Part shown: in pieces, positions 35,410 to 48,257 of the stretch
Layout of the letters: each line of letters starts with the position of its first letter
Numbering within the stretch: the first letter of the stretch is position 1
NCBI RefSeq assembly: GCF_020781835.1
Contig: NZ_JAJGNJ010000004.1
Coordinates: forward strand, 62,001 to 126,000
Direction of reading: 5' to 3'
DNA: 64,000 bases
From: Microbacterium testaceum
Lineage (GTDB): Bacteria > Actinomycetota > Actinomycetes > Actinomycetales > Microbacteriaceae
Notes under the pieces: generated by a model
The model's database searches: none
Told to the model about the DNA's origin: nothing
What the model saw: the letters and a program-made list of their open reading frames with translations, nothing else
Position numbers and translations under genes: made by a program

Positions 35410-37359
35410 TCAGCGCTCGGCGTCGTCGCGCACTCGCGCCTCGGGCAGCCACACCGGCTCGGTCTGCCGAGCCATGGGCACGCGCGTCCCGAGCACCTGA
35501 GCCACGACGTCGTGAGCGATCTTGGAAGCCGTGAGCCCGGCATCCTCGAGGATCTGCTCGCGCGAGGCGTGATCGATGAATTCGTCCGGGATGCCGAGTT
35601 CGTCGACGGCGGTGTCGACGCCGGCCTCGCGCAGCACCTGACGCACGCGGGTTCCGACGCCGCCGACGCGGATACCGTCCTCGATCGTGATCACCAGCCG
35701 GTGCTCGCGCGCGAGGTCGATGATCGACGGCTGGACGGGGATCGCCCAGCGGGGGTCGACGACCGTGGCGCCGATGCCCTGCGCGCGCAGGCGCTCGGCG
35801 ACGTCCATCGCGAGGTGCGCCATGGGACCGATTCCGACGAGCAGCACGTCGTCCGACGAACCGCGCGCCAAGACGTCGACGCCGTCGGGCAGCCGTTCGA
35901 TCGCCTCGAGGTCGGCGGGAACGCCGCCCTTCGGGTAGCGGACCACGGTCGGGGCGTCGTCGACGGAGACGGCCTCGCGGAACTCCTCGCGCAGTCGTGT
36001 CGCGTCGCGCGGTGCGGCGATCCGGATGCCGGGCACCAACTGCAGCATCGCGAGGTCCCAGATGCCGTGGTGACTCGGGCCGTCGGGGCCCGTGACCCCG
36101 GCTCGGTCGAGCACGAAGGTCACGCCGGCCTTGTGCAGGGCGACGTCCATCATGACCTGGTCGAATGCGCGGTTCATGAAGGTCGCGTAGATCGCGACGA
36201 CGGGGTGGAGCCCGCCGAAGGCCAGGCCCGCGGCGGAGGCCACGGCGTGCTGCTCGGCGATGCCGACGTCGTACACGCGTCCGGGGAAACGCTCGGCGAA
36301 AGATTGGAGACCGGTCGGTCGCAGCATCGCCGCGGTCATCGCGATGACGTCATCGCGCTCGGCGCCGACGGCGGTCAGCTCCTCGGCGAAGACGTCGGTC
36401 CACTGCGGATCGCTGCCCGAGCCGAGGGCTTCACCCGTGATCGGGTCGATCTTGCCGACGGCGTGGAACTGGTCGGCGGTGTCGCTGAGAGCGGGCGCGT
36501 ACCCGCTGCCCTTGTCGGTGATGGCGTGCACGATGACGGGTGCGCCATAGGACTTGGCCAACTCGAGCGTCTCGATGAGGGACTCGAAATCGTGCCCGTC
36601 GATGGGCCCGAGGTACTTGATGTCGAGGTTGCTGTAGAGCGCCTCGTTGTTGGTGAAGCGCGACAGGAACCCGTGGGTGCCGCCCCGGACACCGCGATAC
36701 ACGGCGCGGGCCGCAGGCCCGAGGCGCCGGAACAGGGTGTCGGAGCTGCGGTGCAGGTGTCGGTAGGCCTCGTTCGTGCGGACCCGGTTCAGGTACCGGG
36801 CCATGCCGCCGATGGTCGGGGCGTACGAACGGCCGTTGTCATTGACGACGATGACGAGGTTGCGGTCGTTGTCGTCGCTGATGTTGTTCAGCGCCTCCCA
36901 CGTCATGCCGCCGGTGAGCGCTCCGTCGCCGACCACCGCTACGACGTGGCGGTCGGTACGACCCGTGCGCGAGAACGCGCGTGAGACGCCGTCGGCCCAG
37001 CTGAGCGAGCTGGACGCGTGCGAGGACTCGACGATGTCGTGCTCGCTCTCGGAGCGCTGCGGGTAACCGGCGAGACCGCCGCGCGAACGCAGCTTGGCGA
37101 AGTCCTGACGTCCGGTGAGGATCTTGTGCACGTACGACTGGTGCCCGGTGTCGAAGATGATCGGATCGGCCGGGGAGTCGAAGACGCGGTGCAGGGCGAT
37201 CGTCAGCTCGACGACGCCCAGGTTGGGTCCGAGGTGGCCGCCCGTACGGGCGACGTTCTCGACCAGGAAGGAACGGATCTCGGCGGCGAGCTGCCGCAGC
37301 TGATCGGGGGTGAGACCGTCGAGGTCACGGGGACCGTGGATGCCGGGTAGGAGAGCCAT
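35410..37359 (-). CDS. dxs: 1-deoxy-D-xylulose-5-phosphate synthase
   Basis: First step of the MEP isoprenoid pathway: condenses pyruvate with glyceraldehyde 3-phosphate using thiamine diphosphate. 649 residues from ATG 37359. HRVFDSPADPIIFDTGHQSYVHKIL near 55-79, the ThDP motif VAVVGDGALTGGMTWEALNN near 138-157 through VIVVNDNGRSYAP, and VDVALHKAGVTFVLDRAGVTGPDGPSHHG near 400 are all present, with transketolase C-terminal end. Stand-alone gene, convergent with fadB. Confidence 0.95.
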   Translation of the reverse strand: MALLPGIHGPRDLDGLTPDQLRQLAAEIRSFLVENVARTGGHLGPNLGVVELTIALHRVFDSPADPIIFDTGHQSYVHKILTGRQDFAKLRSRGGLAGYPQRSESEHDIVESSHASSSLSWADGVSRAFSRTGRTDRHVVAVVGDGALTGGMTWEALNNISDDNDRNLVIVVNDNGRSYAPTIGGMARYLNRVRTNEAYRHLHRSSDTLFRRLGPAARAVYRGVRGGTHGFLSRFTNNEALYSNLDIKYLGPIDGHDFESLIETLELAKSYGAPVIVHAITDKGSGYAPALSDTADQFHAVGKIDPITGEALGSGSDPQWTDVFAEELTAVGAERDDVIAMTAAMLRPTGLQSFAERFPGRVYDVGIAEQHAVASAAGLAFGGLHPVVAIYATFMNRAFDQVMMDVALHKAGVTFVLDRAGVTGPDGPSHHGIWDLAMLQLVPGIRIAAPRDATRLREEFREAVSVDDAPTVVRYPKGGVPADLEAIERLPDGVDVLARGSSDDVLLVGIGPMAHLAMDVAERLRAQGIGATVVDPRWAIPVQPSIIDLAREHRLVITIEDGIRVGGVGTRVRQVLREAGVDTAVDELGIPDEFIDHASREQILEDAGLTASKIAHDVVAQVLGTRVPMARQTEPVWLPEARVRDDAER

Positions 37360-37478
37360 GTGACTCCTCTCGTGCGGTTCGCGCAGAAGCCTGCGCGTCT
37401 GTCGATTCTAGTCTCGGCACCCGGATCGGGCCCGGCAAAGGCTTGCCAGCGAGCCATCGATGGTGTCCGAGAATGCGA

Positions 37479-37510
37479 CGTGCCCCGGGGGTCGAAACCC
37501 CCGGGGCACG
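37479..37510 (-). terminator. Terminator of acnA
   Basis: CGTGCCCCGGGGGT (37479-37492), loop CGAA, ACCCCCGGGGCACG (37497-37510): perfect 14-base stem, 14 bases after the acnA stop on the minus strand. Confidence 0.8.
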
Positions 37511-37524
37511 GACGCGGTGACGTG

Positions 37525-40359
<2,835 letters not shown>

Positions 40360-40468
40360 GATCGTCTCCTTCGTCGGCGAATGCGCAGGCGTCGGCCCGC
40401 TCCTCTCCCATCTTCCCCACGCGATGCGGAGGATGCCAGGAAGGCCGACCTAACCGCGGAGGAGGGAG

Positions 40469-40492
40469 ATTTATCTTGATGTCAAGATAAAT
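40469..40492. promoter_or_regulatory. 24-base perfect palindrome upstream of acnA
   Basis: ATTTATCTTGA, spacer TG, TCAAGATAAAT. It starts 110 bases upstream of the acnA start and 4 bases past the end of the DUF3159 gene, in an island of A+T in otherwise GC-rich DNA. The read toward acnA contains TTGACA, a perfect -35 hexamer, inside the palindrome. It looks like the site of a dimeric winged-helix regulator (MarR/UrtR type; TamR in Streptomyces is known to act on aconitase). Which regulator binds here is inference. Confidence 0.6.
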
Positions 40493-40495
40493 ATA

Positions 40496-41299
40496 TCAGG
40501 CCTCGCGGCGGGGGGAGAGAGCGCGCACGGCGAGCCACGTCACCGCGAGCATGGGCGCGAACAGCGGCAGCCCCATGATGATCTTCAGCGTGCCCAGCGC
40601 CGTGACGTCGCCGGCGAAGTACAGCGGGAGCTGCACGATCAGGCGCGCGGCGAACAGCGCGGCCCAGCCGAGCGACAGCAACGAATAGACCCGGCGCTTC
40701 TTCTTGTCGGCGCGCCAGGACGTCCCCTCGCCCAGGAGATAGCCCGCAACGAGTCCCACCAGAGGCCAGCCCACGAGCACCGACACCAGGAAAGCCGTTC
40801 CGTACGCGCCGTTGGTGAAGAAGCCGAAGACGAAGTTGTCCTGGCCGCGGCCCGTGAACAGCGCGAGGAGGGCGGCGGCGACCGTGGCGAGCAGCCCGCC
40901 GATCGCGGCGCTGGGCGGCGACTTCGCCAGCAGGCGGGCGATCGTGAATACGAGCGCGAGGCCCACCGACACGCCGAGGCTGAGAGGCAGGTTCCCCTGG
41001 CGCGTCTCGGGGTCCGCCGTGACGGTGAAGAGCACGACGAAGGCGAGCGAGGGCAGGACGGATTCCAGGATGCCGCGCCATCCGCCCATCGCCGACCACA
41101 CTGCAGCGCCGGTCGAGGAGTGCTTCGACGGGTCCAGTCCTGCGCGGCGCGCAGCCCCACCGAGCGCGGCCGACACGCTGTCGACTGCGGACGGGGGCTC
41201 GAGAGGGACGCGCCCCGCGTCGACGGGGTGCGCGGGGTCGACCGGACGAGCGGGGTCGCCCGGGCCGGCGGGCTCGCCGGCGCGCGAAGCGCCGCTCAT
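40496..41299 (-). CDS. DUF3159 membrane protein
   Basis: 267 residues. A ~65-residue Pro/Gly/Ala-rich N-terminus, then about six membrane segments (ESVLPSLAFVVLFTVTAD near 80, LALVFTIARLLA near 115, then VSVLVGWPLVGLVAGYLLG near 180). The DNFVFGFFTNGAYGTAFL stretch between membrane segments is a family feature. Third gene of dut-DUF3710-DUF3159, starting with an ATGA overlap. Function unknown; possibly septum-solute transporter-like. Confidence 0.85.
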   Translation of the reverse strand: MSGASRAGEPAGPGDPARPVDPAHPVDAGRVPLEPPSAVDSVSAALGGAARRAGLDPSKHSSTGAAVWSAMGGWRGILESVLPSLAFVVLFTVTADPETRQGNLPLSLGVSVGLALVFTIARLLAKSPPSAAIGGLLATVAAALLALFTGRGQDNFVFGFFTNGAYGTAFLVSVLVGWPLVGLVAGYLLGEGTSWRADKKKRRVYSLLSLGWAALFAARLIVQLPLYFAGDVTALGTLKIIMGLPLFAPMLAVTWLAVRALSPRREA

Positions 41300-41904
41300 G
41301 CCGTGCCGGGGGCGGTCGGCATCCGGAGGGGGATCAGATCACGCGGCGGCATGGGCGAACCGCCGCGGACGACCACGATCGAGCGGAACAGGTCCTCGAC
41401 CGCGGCCGCGGCCTCGACGTCGGAGGTCGCGGCACCCCCGATGACGCCGCGCAGGAACCAACGGGGTCCGTCGACACCGACGAATCGGGCGAGGCGTTTC
41501 GCCGCGCCGTCGGCCCCCGCGACAACGGGGACCTCCGCCAGCAGTTCGGGACCGAGGGGCCCCTCGCGCTCCTCCACGCGGCCGCCCTGCTGTTTGACCT
41601 GCTGACGGATCTGGTCGCGCGTCTCCGCCCACAGCCCGCTCGAACGCGGCGCGGCGAAGGGCTGCACCTGCAGGGTGGAGTCGGCATAGTCCAGACCGAC
41701 CGCGACGATCCGCTTGGTCTGCTCCTCGACCTCGAGGCGCAGGTTCAGCCCCTCTCGCGGAAGGATCTTGATGCCCCCCAGGTCGATGTAGGGCCGGACC
41801 GCATTCGCCTCGGCCTCATCGAAGGGCCCGGCGGTCTCGCGGTCCGCGGGACCGCTCTTGGCCGGCGCGGCCGCGTCGATCTGCTGCTCGGAGTCGTCGG
41901 TCAT
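41296..41904 (-). CDS. DUF3710 domain-containing protein
   Basis: 202 residues. Acidic disordered N-terminus, then [26 protein letters not shown] near 38 and [20 protein letters not shown] near 80 and [12 protein letters not shown] near 145, as in the actinobacterial family. Function unknown. Overlaps dut (ATGA) and DUF3159 (ATGA), so the three are tightly coupled. Confidence 0.87.
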   Translation of the reverse strand: MTDDSEQQIDAAAPAKSGPADRETAGPFDEAEANAVRPYIDLGGIKILPREGLNLRLEVEEQTKRIVAVGLDYADSTLQVQPFAAPRSSGLWAETRDQIRQQVKQQGGRVEEREGPLGPELLAEVPVVAGADGAAKRLARFVGVDGPRWFLRGVIGGAATSDVEAAAAVEDLFRSIVVVRGGSPMPPRDLIPLRMPTAPGTA

Positions 41905-42356
41905 CGGGTGCTCCCTGAAGAGGTCTGGTAGCCGCTGGATCCGAAGCCGCCCTCTCCTCGCACGCTGGCGGGGAGCTCGTCGACGGGGAGGAAGCGAACG
42001 GGCGGGACGGGCATGACGATCAGCTGCGCGATGCGGTCTCCGACCGCGATCTCGTAGGGCTCGTCGAGGTCGGTGTTCAACAGCGCCACCTTGATCTCGC
42101 CGCGATAGCCGGCGTCGATCGTGCCGGGTGAATTGACGATCGTGATCCCGTGCTTGGCGGCCAGGCCGCTGCGCGGCACCACGAACGCGGCGTACCCCTC
42201 GGGCAGCGCGATGCGCACTCCCGTGGAGACGAGGGCGCGGCGACCGGGCTCGAGACGCACGGCCTCCGCGGCGACCAGGTCGGCACCGGCGTCGCCGGGG
42301 TGGGCGAAGACCGGGGGCTCGGATGCGACAATGAGGACGTCCACCGTTTCGGTCAC
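41901..42356 (-). CDS. dut: Deoxyuridine 5'-triphosphate nucleotidohydrolase
   Basis: Hydrolyses dUTP to dUMP, keeping uracil out of DNA. 151 residues from GTG 42356. The five conserved motifs are visible: [12 protein letters not shown] near 21, [33 protein letters not shown] near 60-93 (motifs 2 and 3), [12 protein letters not shown] near 106 and [10 protein letters not shown] near 136. First gene of the dut-DUF3710-DUF3159 operon, only 12 bases from the divergent DUF3093 gene. Confidence 0.95.
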   Translation of the reverse strand: MTETVDVLIVASEPPVFAHPGDAGADLVAAEAVRLEPGRRALVSTGVRIALPEGYAAFVVPRSGLAAKHGITIVNSPGTIDAGYRGEIKVALLNTDLDEPYEIAVGDRIAQLIVMPVPPVRFLPVDELPASVRGEGGFGSSGYQTSSGSTR

Positions 42357-42368
42357 CCCACGAGGGTA

Positions 42369-42860
42369 ATGCAGAAGAGGGGGTGCGGCATCCGCACCGG
42401 AACCGAGTACCGCGAACGCCTCAGCCCGTCGCTGTGGGCGCTCGTCGCCGCAGCGGTGTGCGGTCCGATGGCGGCCCTCGTCTTCTCGCCCATCGACACC
42501 ACTCTGGCCCTGGTCGTCGGACTCGTCGTGGCCGTCGCGATCGTCGCGGCGCTGGTCGCGCTCTCCCCCGTCATCGAGGTGCGCGACGGTGAACTCCGCG
42601 CCGGACGGGCGCACATCCCGGTCGCGCTGCTGGGCGTGCCCGCCGGCGTGGTGGCGGAGCAGGCGCGCACGGCCCGCGGGAGTGGTCTCGACCGGCGGGC
42701 CTGGCATGTCATCCGGGGCGGGATCGACGGGATCGTCACGGTGCCCGTGACCGATCCCGAGGACCCGACTCCGATGTGGGTGTTGTCCACCCGGACGCCG
42801 GATCGCCTGGTCGCGGCGATCCAGCGCGCTCAGGTCAGGCTGCGCACTCCAGGCAGATGA
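42369..42860 (+). CDS. DUF3093 membrane protein
   Basis: 163 residues. [26 protein letters not shown] near residue 12 and a second membrane segment ([18 protein letters not shown]) give two membrane passes, followed by the [20 protein letters not shown] domain and [33 protein letters not shown]. Found in actinobacteria between dut and DUF4193 as here. Function unknown. Its 3' end overlaps the convergent DUF4193 gene by 26 bases. Confidence 0.85.
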   Translation: MQKRGCGIRTGTEYRERLSPSLWALVAAAVCGPMAALVFSPIDTTLALVVGLVVAVAIVAALVALSPVIEVRDGELRAGRAHIPVALLGVPAGVVAEQARTARGSGLDRRAWHVIRGGIDGIVTVPVTDPEDPTPMWVLSTRTPDRLVAAIQRAQVRLRTPGR

Positions 42861-43128
42861 AGCCGGAGCCGCTCTCCTCGGCGATCTGGGAACGGTGCTT
42901 CACCAGGAAGCAGTTCATGCAGGTGAACTCGTCTTCCTGAGGGGGGAGCACGACGACGTCCAGCTCGATGTCCGAGAGGTCGGCGCCGGGCAGCTCGAAG
43001 CCCGAGGGGTTGTCGGCATCCTCGTTGTCGATCGACCCCGACGTCTTGTCGGGCACGCGCTCTTTGAGGGCCTCGATCGACTCGCTGTCGTCCTCGGTCT
43101 TGCGCGGTGCGTCGTAATCGGTGGCCAT
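42835..43128 (-). CDS. DUF4193 zinc-ribbon protein
   Basis: 97 residues. A disordered acidic N-terminus precedes a C-terminal zinc ribbon: CMNC in [16 protein letters not shown] near 70 and CLEC in GFICLECAA at the end. [18 protein letters not shown] is a family hallmark. Function unknown; widely conserved next to sepH and DUF3093 in actinobacteria. Ends in an overlap with the convergent DUF3093 gene. Confidence 0.9.
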   Translation of the reverse strand: MATDYDAPRKTEDDSESIEALKERVPDKTSGSIDNEDADNPSGFELPGADLSDIELDVVVLPPQEDEFTCMNCFLVKHRSQIAEESGSGFICLECAA

Positions 43129-43339
43129 GCGTGAAGGTCTCTACTTCCGGTTTTTCGTGGTGCATCGCCCGAACGGGCGGCCATAGTTTGCATGACCCGA
43201 CCCCGATAAGCAAATGCGCTCGACGGGGTTTGTGCGGGTTGCGAGGCGTCAAACTCGCGGCGCGCCCGCGTTATTCCCGGCTCCAGCCCCGGGCGCGTGT
43301 CAGCATGGGCGTCGACCGCAGATCGGAGGGGTGTTTCGC

Positions 43340-44389
43340 ATGGAACAGCTCAAAGTCATCGGAACCGAGGATGACGTCCTCGTCGTCGCGACCGAGACGG
43401 GTGAACGTTTCGCCCTGCCGCTCGACGAGGTGCTGCGCGCGGAAGCGCGCCGTGCGCGCCGTGGGCGCGAGCACGACGACGAGCGCGCTCCCCGTCCGAG
43501 CCCGCGCGAGATCCAGGCGCACATCCGCGCGGGACTCTCGGCGCGCGAGGTCGCGACCCTTCTGAACGCCCGCCTGGAGGACATCGAGCGCTTCGAGGGC
43601 CCCGTGCTGGCCGAACGCGAGCACGTCGTCGCCCAGGCCCTCGCCGTTCCGGTGCTGCTGGGCGGTGCCCTCGAGCAGGACGCCCCCATCACTTTCGGCG
43701 CCGCGGTCCGGGCCAAGCTCGCCGAGGCCGGCGCCTCGTCGGAGCGCTGGACGAGCTGGAAGGACTCCTCGGGCTGGATGGTGAAGCTCGAGTTCACGGC
43801 GAACGGGATCGATCACGATGCCCGCTGGGGCTTCGACCCGCGGCGCAGCAGCCTGTCACCACAGAACGCCGACGCGATCCAGTTGTCCCGACAGGGTTCG
43901 CTGCCGGAAGGGCTCATCCCCCGGTTGCGGGCGCTGGACACCCCGCTGCCCAAGGACGACTCCCGTTTCGACAGCGGTGCCTTCGGCCCGCGTCGCCTCG
44001 ACATCGAGGACGAGCCCGGCGTGGAGGCCACCGGTCCCGTCGCGTCCGCCGTGCAGGCCGCGGCGATCAAGCGCGCTCCCGACGCGCCGGTGACCTCGTC
44101 CGAGACGGCCGACCTTCTCGAGGCCCTGCGTCGCCGTCGCGGACAGCGTGAGCCGCTGCCCGGCCCCGTCGAAGCGCGCGAGCCCGAGCCGCGCACCCCC
44201 AGCGCCCCGGTGGCGCTGTTCGACGCCCTCGAGCCCGGCTACCGGGGCGAGGAACCCGAGGCCGAGGCCGAACCCGAGCGGAGCCCCGCCCCCCCGGCAT
44301 CCACCGAATCCGGTCGTCGCGCGAAGGGGCGTCCCTCGATGCCGTCGTGGGACGAGATCGTGTTCGGTGCCCGCACCGACGAAAGCTGA
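43340..44389 (+). CDS. sepH: Septation protein SepH
   Basis: 349 residues. In Streptomyces SepH binds FtsZ and promotes assembly of the Z ring. The N-terminal DUF3071 domain is clear: MEQLKVIGTEDDVLVVATET, RPSPREIQAHIRAGLSAREVATL (helix-turn-helix near 60-80), and PVLAEREHVVAQALAVPVLLG. The C-terminal half is disordered, Pro/Glu-rich, ending GRPSMPSWDEIVFGARTDES, a conserved closing motif. Start ATG 43340 after GGAGGGG. Confidence 0.92.
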   Translation: MEQLKVIGTEDDVLVVATETGERFALPLDEVLRAEARRARRGREHDDERAPRPSPREIQAHIRAGLSAREVATLLNARLEDIERFEGPVLAEREHVVAQALAVPVLLGGALEQDAPITFGAAVRAKLAEAGASSERWTSWKDSSGWMVKLEFTANGIDHDARWGFDPRRSSLSPQNADAIQLSRQGSLPEGLIPRLRALDTPLPKDDSRFDSGAFGPRRLDIEDEPGVEATGPVASAVQAAAIKRAPDAPVTSSETADLLEALRRRRGQREPLPGPVEAREPEPRTPSAPVALFDALEPGYRGEEPEAEAEPERSPAPPASTESGRRAKGRPSMPSWDEIVFGARTDES

Positions 44390-44400
44390 GGCGGGGTTTC

Positions 44401-45528
44401 TCAGCCGAAGGCGCCGAGACGCAGGAGCGGAACCGTCCGCTCCTCGTCGGTGAGCGAGCCGTGCTGGCCCACCATGCGCTGCGGACGCTTGTCGGTCTCG
44501 CGGTCGTCGTAGTAGGCGTAACGGCCGCGCGCGGCGACGACGATGTCACCGATGCGGTCGCGCACCTCGGGGGCGACCGTACCGAAGAGTCCGGCCCCGA
44601 TCGCCTCGTCGCGCGTGAGGACCCAGGCCCGCGACTGCTCGCGTTCGCGCCACCGGGAGGCCACGGCATCCTCCGCGCCGGGCTCCGTGTATAGGTGCAG
44701 CATGCGCGGCTCGCCGCCGACGATCTCGACGCCGTCGACGAGCGCATCGGCGTCGGTGAGCAGCACATGCTTGTGCGCGGGAACGTCGACCATGCCGTGG
44801 TCGGCGGTGACGAGCACGCCCGTGGTGGGCTCGATCGCACCGGCGAGGTCGCGCGCGGCCGCGTCGGCGCGTTCCAAGGCGTCGGTCCAGCGATCGGACT
44901 GCCACCCGTCGCGATGACCGGCGCTGTCGAGGTCGGGGGCATAGAGGTAGACGAGGGCTCCCGGATGCCGAGACGCGAGCTCGGCGGCGATCGCCGCGCG
45001 CTCGCGCACGTCTCCGGCCGACACGAACTCGGCTCCTCGCAGCGTCGCGGCGGTGAAGCCGGTGCCGGTGTAGTCGGGGCGGGACACGACGAAGCACGGA
45101 CGCCCGCGCTCGGACTCGATCTCGAACAGAGGGCGGCTGCGCTGCCACGTGCGCGGGTCGAGCCCGTCGGTCTCCCATCCGTGCAGCTGGTTCGCCGCCG
45201 TGTTCGTGCCGGGGATGCGCGTGCGGTAGCCCACGATCCCGTGGACACCGGGGTCGGTTCCGGTGAGCAGGCTCGTGAGCGCGGCGGCGGTCGTCGACGG
45301 GAACACGGTGCGGGCCACGTCGCGGCGCGAACCGACGGAAGCGAGGAACCGCGCGTGGCCACGACGCTCGGCCAGGTTGTGCGCGCCCAGCCCGTCGATG
45401 ACGAACACCACGGCACTGCGGGCCGGCGCGAACCACTCGGAGCGCCCGTCGAGGGCAGCGACCGCCTCGGACACCACACCGGTGAGGCTCCGGGCTCGCG
45501 GCGAGGCCGCCGGTAGGCTGAGAGACAT
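44401..45528 (-). CDS. Alkaline-phosphatase-superfamily / nucleotide pyrophosphatase-like hydrolase
   Basis: 375 residues. Metal and nucleophile sites of the superfamily: [18 protein letters not shown] near 40 (Asp), [20 protein letters not shown] near 78 (Thr nucleophile), [17 protein letters not shown] near 188, and [17 protein letters not shown] near 235 (Asp-His). Likely phosphodiesterase or pyrophosphatase; substrate unknown. Conserved between sepH and the topoisomerase A gene in actinobacteria. ATG 45528 is the preferred start over an upstream in-frame one; 70 bases from the divergent topoisomerase gene. Confidence 0.85.
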   Translation of the reverse strand: MSLSLPAASPRARSLTGVVSEAVAALDGRSEWFAPARSAVVFVIDGLGAHNLAERRGHARFLASVGSRRDVARTVFPSTTAAALTSLLTGTDPGVHGIVGYRTRIPGTNTAANQLHGWETDGLDPRTWQRSRPLFEIESERGRPCFVVSRPDYTGTGFTAATLRGAEFVSAGDVRERAAIAAELASRHPGALVYLYAPDLDSAGHRDGWQSDRWTDALERADAAARDLAGAIEPTTGVLVTADHGMVDVPAHKHVLLTDADALVDGVEIVGGEPRMLHLYTEPGAEDAVASRWREREQSRAWVLTRDEAIGAGLFGTVAPEVRDRIGDIVVAARGRYAYYDDRETDKRPQRMVGQHGSLTDEERTVPLLRLGAFG

Positions 45529-45598
45529 CGGGGCCAGTCTTCCACACGACTTTCCGCCCCCGTCGAGATCGACGCCCGCCCGACCCGAGGCCGCACCT

Positions 45599-48058
45599 AT
45601 GCCCGATTCCCGTTCCTCCGCCGCTTCCCCCGCCCCCGAGCGCATCGAAGACGTCGATGTCTCGGCGGAGATGCAGGGGTCGTTCCTCGAGTACGCGTAC
45701 TCGGTGATCTACTCGCGCGCGCTGCCCGACGCCCGCGACGGATTGAAGCCCGTCCAGCGGCGCATCCTCTACCAGATGGCCGAGATGGGGTTGCGTCCCG
45801 ATCGCGGGCACGTCAAGAGCGCCCGCGTCGTCGGTGAGGTGATGGGAAAGCTGCACCCTCACGGCGACGCCCCGATCTACGACGCCCTCGTGCGCCTGGC
45901 GCAGCACTTCTCGCTGCGCGTGCCGCTGATCGACGGGCACGGCAACTTCGGGTCCCTCGACGACGGCCCCGCGGCCCCGCGTTACACCGAGGCGCGGCTC
46001 GCACCCCCCGCGCTCGCGCTCACCGAGAACCTCGACGAAGACGTCGTGGATTTCGTGCCCAACTACGACGGCCAGTTCCAGCAGCCCGATGTGCTGCCGG
46101 CCGCGTTCCCCAACCTGCTCGTCAACGGCGCGACCGGTATCGCGGTGGGCATGGCCACCAACATGGCGCCGCACAACCTCATCGAGGTCGTCGGCGCGGC
46201 AACGCACCTCCTGCAGCACCCGGATGCCACGGTCGAAGAGCTCATGGAGTTCGTCCCGGGCCCCGACCTGCCCTCCGGCGGCATCATCGTCGGCCTCGAC
46301 GGGATCAAGGACGCCTATACGAACGGGCGCGGCTCGTTCCGCACCCGGGCGAAGGCGTCGATCGAGTCGCTCGGGCCGCGGCGTACCGGCATCGTGATCA
46401 CCGAGCTTCCGTACCTCGTCGGCCCGGAACGGGTGATCGAGAAGATCAAGGATGCCGTGCAGTCGAAGAAGCTCACGGGCATCGCCGACGTCACCGACCT
46501 CAGCGACCGCCAGCACGGTCTGCGCCTGGTCATCGGTATCAAGACGGGGTTCGACCCGAAGGCGGTGCTGGAGCACCTGTACCGGTTGACGCCGCTCGAG
46601 GACTCCTTCGGCATCAACAACGTGGCCCTCGTCGACGGGCAGCCGCAGACGCTCGGCCTTCGCGACATGCTGAGGGTGTACCTCGACCACCGCATCCGCG
46701 TCGTGACACGACGCAGCGAATACCGGTTGGCCCGCAAGCGTGAGCGCCTGCACCTCGTGGAGGGCCTGCTCATCGCGATCCTCGACATCGACGAGGTCAT
46801 CCAGGTGATCCGCTCGTCCGACGACGGCGAGCAGGCGCGGACGCGTCTCCAGGAGGTGTTCGACCTGACGCACCCGCAGGCCGAGTACATCCTCGAACTG
46901 CGTCTGCGGCGTCTGACGAAGTTCTCCCGCATCGAGCTCGAGGCCGAGCGCGACCAGCTTCAGGCCGAGATCGACCAGCTCGTCGAGCTGTTGGGCAGCG
47001 AGGCGCTCCTGCGCGGTCAGGTCGCGAGCGAGCTCGAGGCCGCCGCCGAGGCGTACGGCACCCCGCGGCGCACGATGCTGCTCAACGGCGGACCGGTGCA
47101 ACCCCGGTCGGCCAAGGCCGCGGCGGCCGCCGATCTGCAGATCGCCGACGCGCCCTGCCGCGTGTTCCTCTCGGCGACCGGCCGGATGGTGCGCGCCGAA
47201 CTCACCGCGGATGCCCCCGGCGGTGGCGTCGTGCCGCCGACGCGGCGCGCCAAGCACGACGCCATCCGTTCGTCGGTGGACACGACCACGCGCGGCGACA
47301 TCGGCGCGGTCACATCGTCGGGACGGCTTGTCCGGTTCTCGCCCGTCGACCTGCCCTCCGTCCCCGGCAACGCCGTGCAGCTCGCCGCGGGCACGAAGGT
47401 CGAGCAGTATCTCGCTCTGGGCAAGGGCGAGCAGGTCGTCGCCCTCGTGCCCTTGACCGACGGCGCGCCCATCGCTCTCGGCACGGCTCAGGGCATCGTG
47501 AAGCGCGTGGCCGCGTCCGAGCTCGGCATGAAGCCCGAGATCGAGATCATCTCCCTCCGCGACGGCGATCGGGTGGTCGGGGCGGCTCCCGCCTCGGATG
47601 CCGCCGAGCTGGTGTTCGTCGCCAGTGACGCCCAACTGCTGAGGTTCGACGCCTCGTCCGTGCGGCCGCAGGGGCGTTCGGCCGGCGGCATGGCCGGCAT
47701 CCGGTTGTCCGACGGCGCGCACGTCATCGCCTTCGCCGTCGTGGGCGGCTCCGCGTTCGACGCGGTCGTCGTGACGGTGGCGGGGTCGACGGCGGCGCTG
47801 GCGGGGACGGATGCCGGCAGCGCCAAGGTCTCGGCCTTCACGGAGTTCCCCGCAAAGGGCCGCGCGACCGGCGGGGTCCGAGCCCAGCGTCTGCTCCGCG
47901 GCGAAGACGCACTGACCCTCGCGTGGGTCGGGTCCGACCCGCGCGCTGTCGGCACCGACGGATCGGTGCGGCCGCTGCCCGAATCGGGAGCCAAGCGCGA
48001 CGCATCCGGGCAGCCTCTCGACGCCGTGATCGGCGCGATCGGAACCGTCATTCGCTGA
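45599..48058 (+). CDS. parC: DNA gyrase/topoisomerase IV subunit A-type
   Basis: Cuts and rejoins DNA as a type II topoisomerase, partner of the B subunit at 48258. 819 residues. [36 protein letters not shown] near 20-55, [30 protein letters not shown] near 69-99, and the catalytic Tyr in [10 protein letters not shown] near 122-131. C-terminal beta-pinwheel blades ([16 protein letters not shown]) are shorter than a full GyrA CTD. Topoisomerase IV fits better than gyrase, but this cannot be settled here. Confidence 0.88.
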   Translation: MPDSRSSAASPAPERIEDVDVSAEMQGSFLEYAYSVIYSRALPDARDGLKPVQRRILYQMAEMGLRPDRGHVKSARVVGEVMGKLHPHGDAPIYDALVRLAQHFSLRVPLIDGHGNFGSLDDGPAAPRYTEARLAPPALALTENLDEDVVDFVPNYDGQFQQPDVLPAAFPNLLVNGATGIAVGMATNMAPHNLIEVVGAATHLLQHPDATVEELMEFVPGPDLPSGGIIVGLDGIKDAYTNGRGSFRTRAKASIESLGPRRTGIVITELPYLVGPERVIEKIKDAVQSKKLTGIADVTDLSDRQHGLRLVIGIKTGFDPKAVLEHLYRLTPLEDSFGINNVALVDGQPQTLGLRDMLRVYLDHRIRVVTRRSEYRLARKRERLHLVEGLLIAILDIDEVIQVIRSSDDGEQARTRLQEVFDLTHPQAEYILELRLRRLTKFSRIELEAERDQLQAEIDQLVELLGSEALLRGQVASELEAAAEAYGTPRRTMLLNGGPVQPRSAKAAAAADLQIADAPCRVFLSATGRMVRAELTADAPGGGVVPPTRRAKHDAIRSSVDTTTRGDIGAVTSSGRLVRFSPVDLPSVPGNAVQLAAGTKVEQYLALGKGEQVVALVPLTDGAPIALGTAQGIVKRVAASELGMKPEIEIISLRDGDRVVGAAPASDAAELVFVASDAQLLRFDASSVRPQGRSAGGMAGIRLSDGAHVIAFAVVGGSAFDAVVVTVAGSTAALAGTDAGSAKVSAFTEFPAKGRATGGVRAQRLLRGEDALTLAWVGSDPRAVGTDGSVRPLPESGAKRDASGQPLDAVIGAIGTVIR

Positions 48059-48257
48059 CGCTGTGACGTCCCTGGGGTGGCCCCGGGCGCCGCGCCGTCG
48101 TGCGGAGGTCGGTGGCGACACGCCGGTGGGTCGGGATTGTGTGCGGCGTGTCTGCTGTGGAGTCCGCGGGACTGTTCGCGCGCCGGCCTGTGACCTCACG
48201 AAGCGAGCGCGGACGGATGCGGGGTCCGAGGAACGTCCGGCTGCCGGCGCGCGACCG

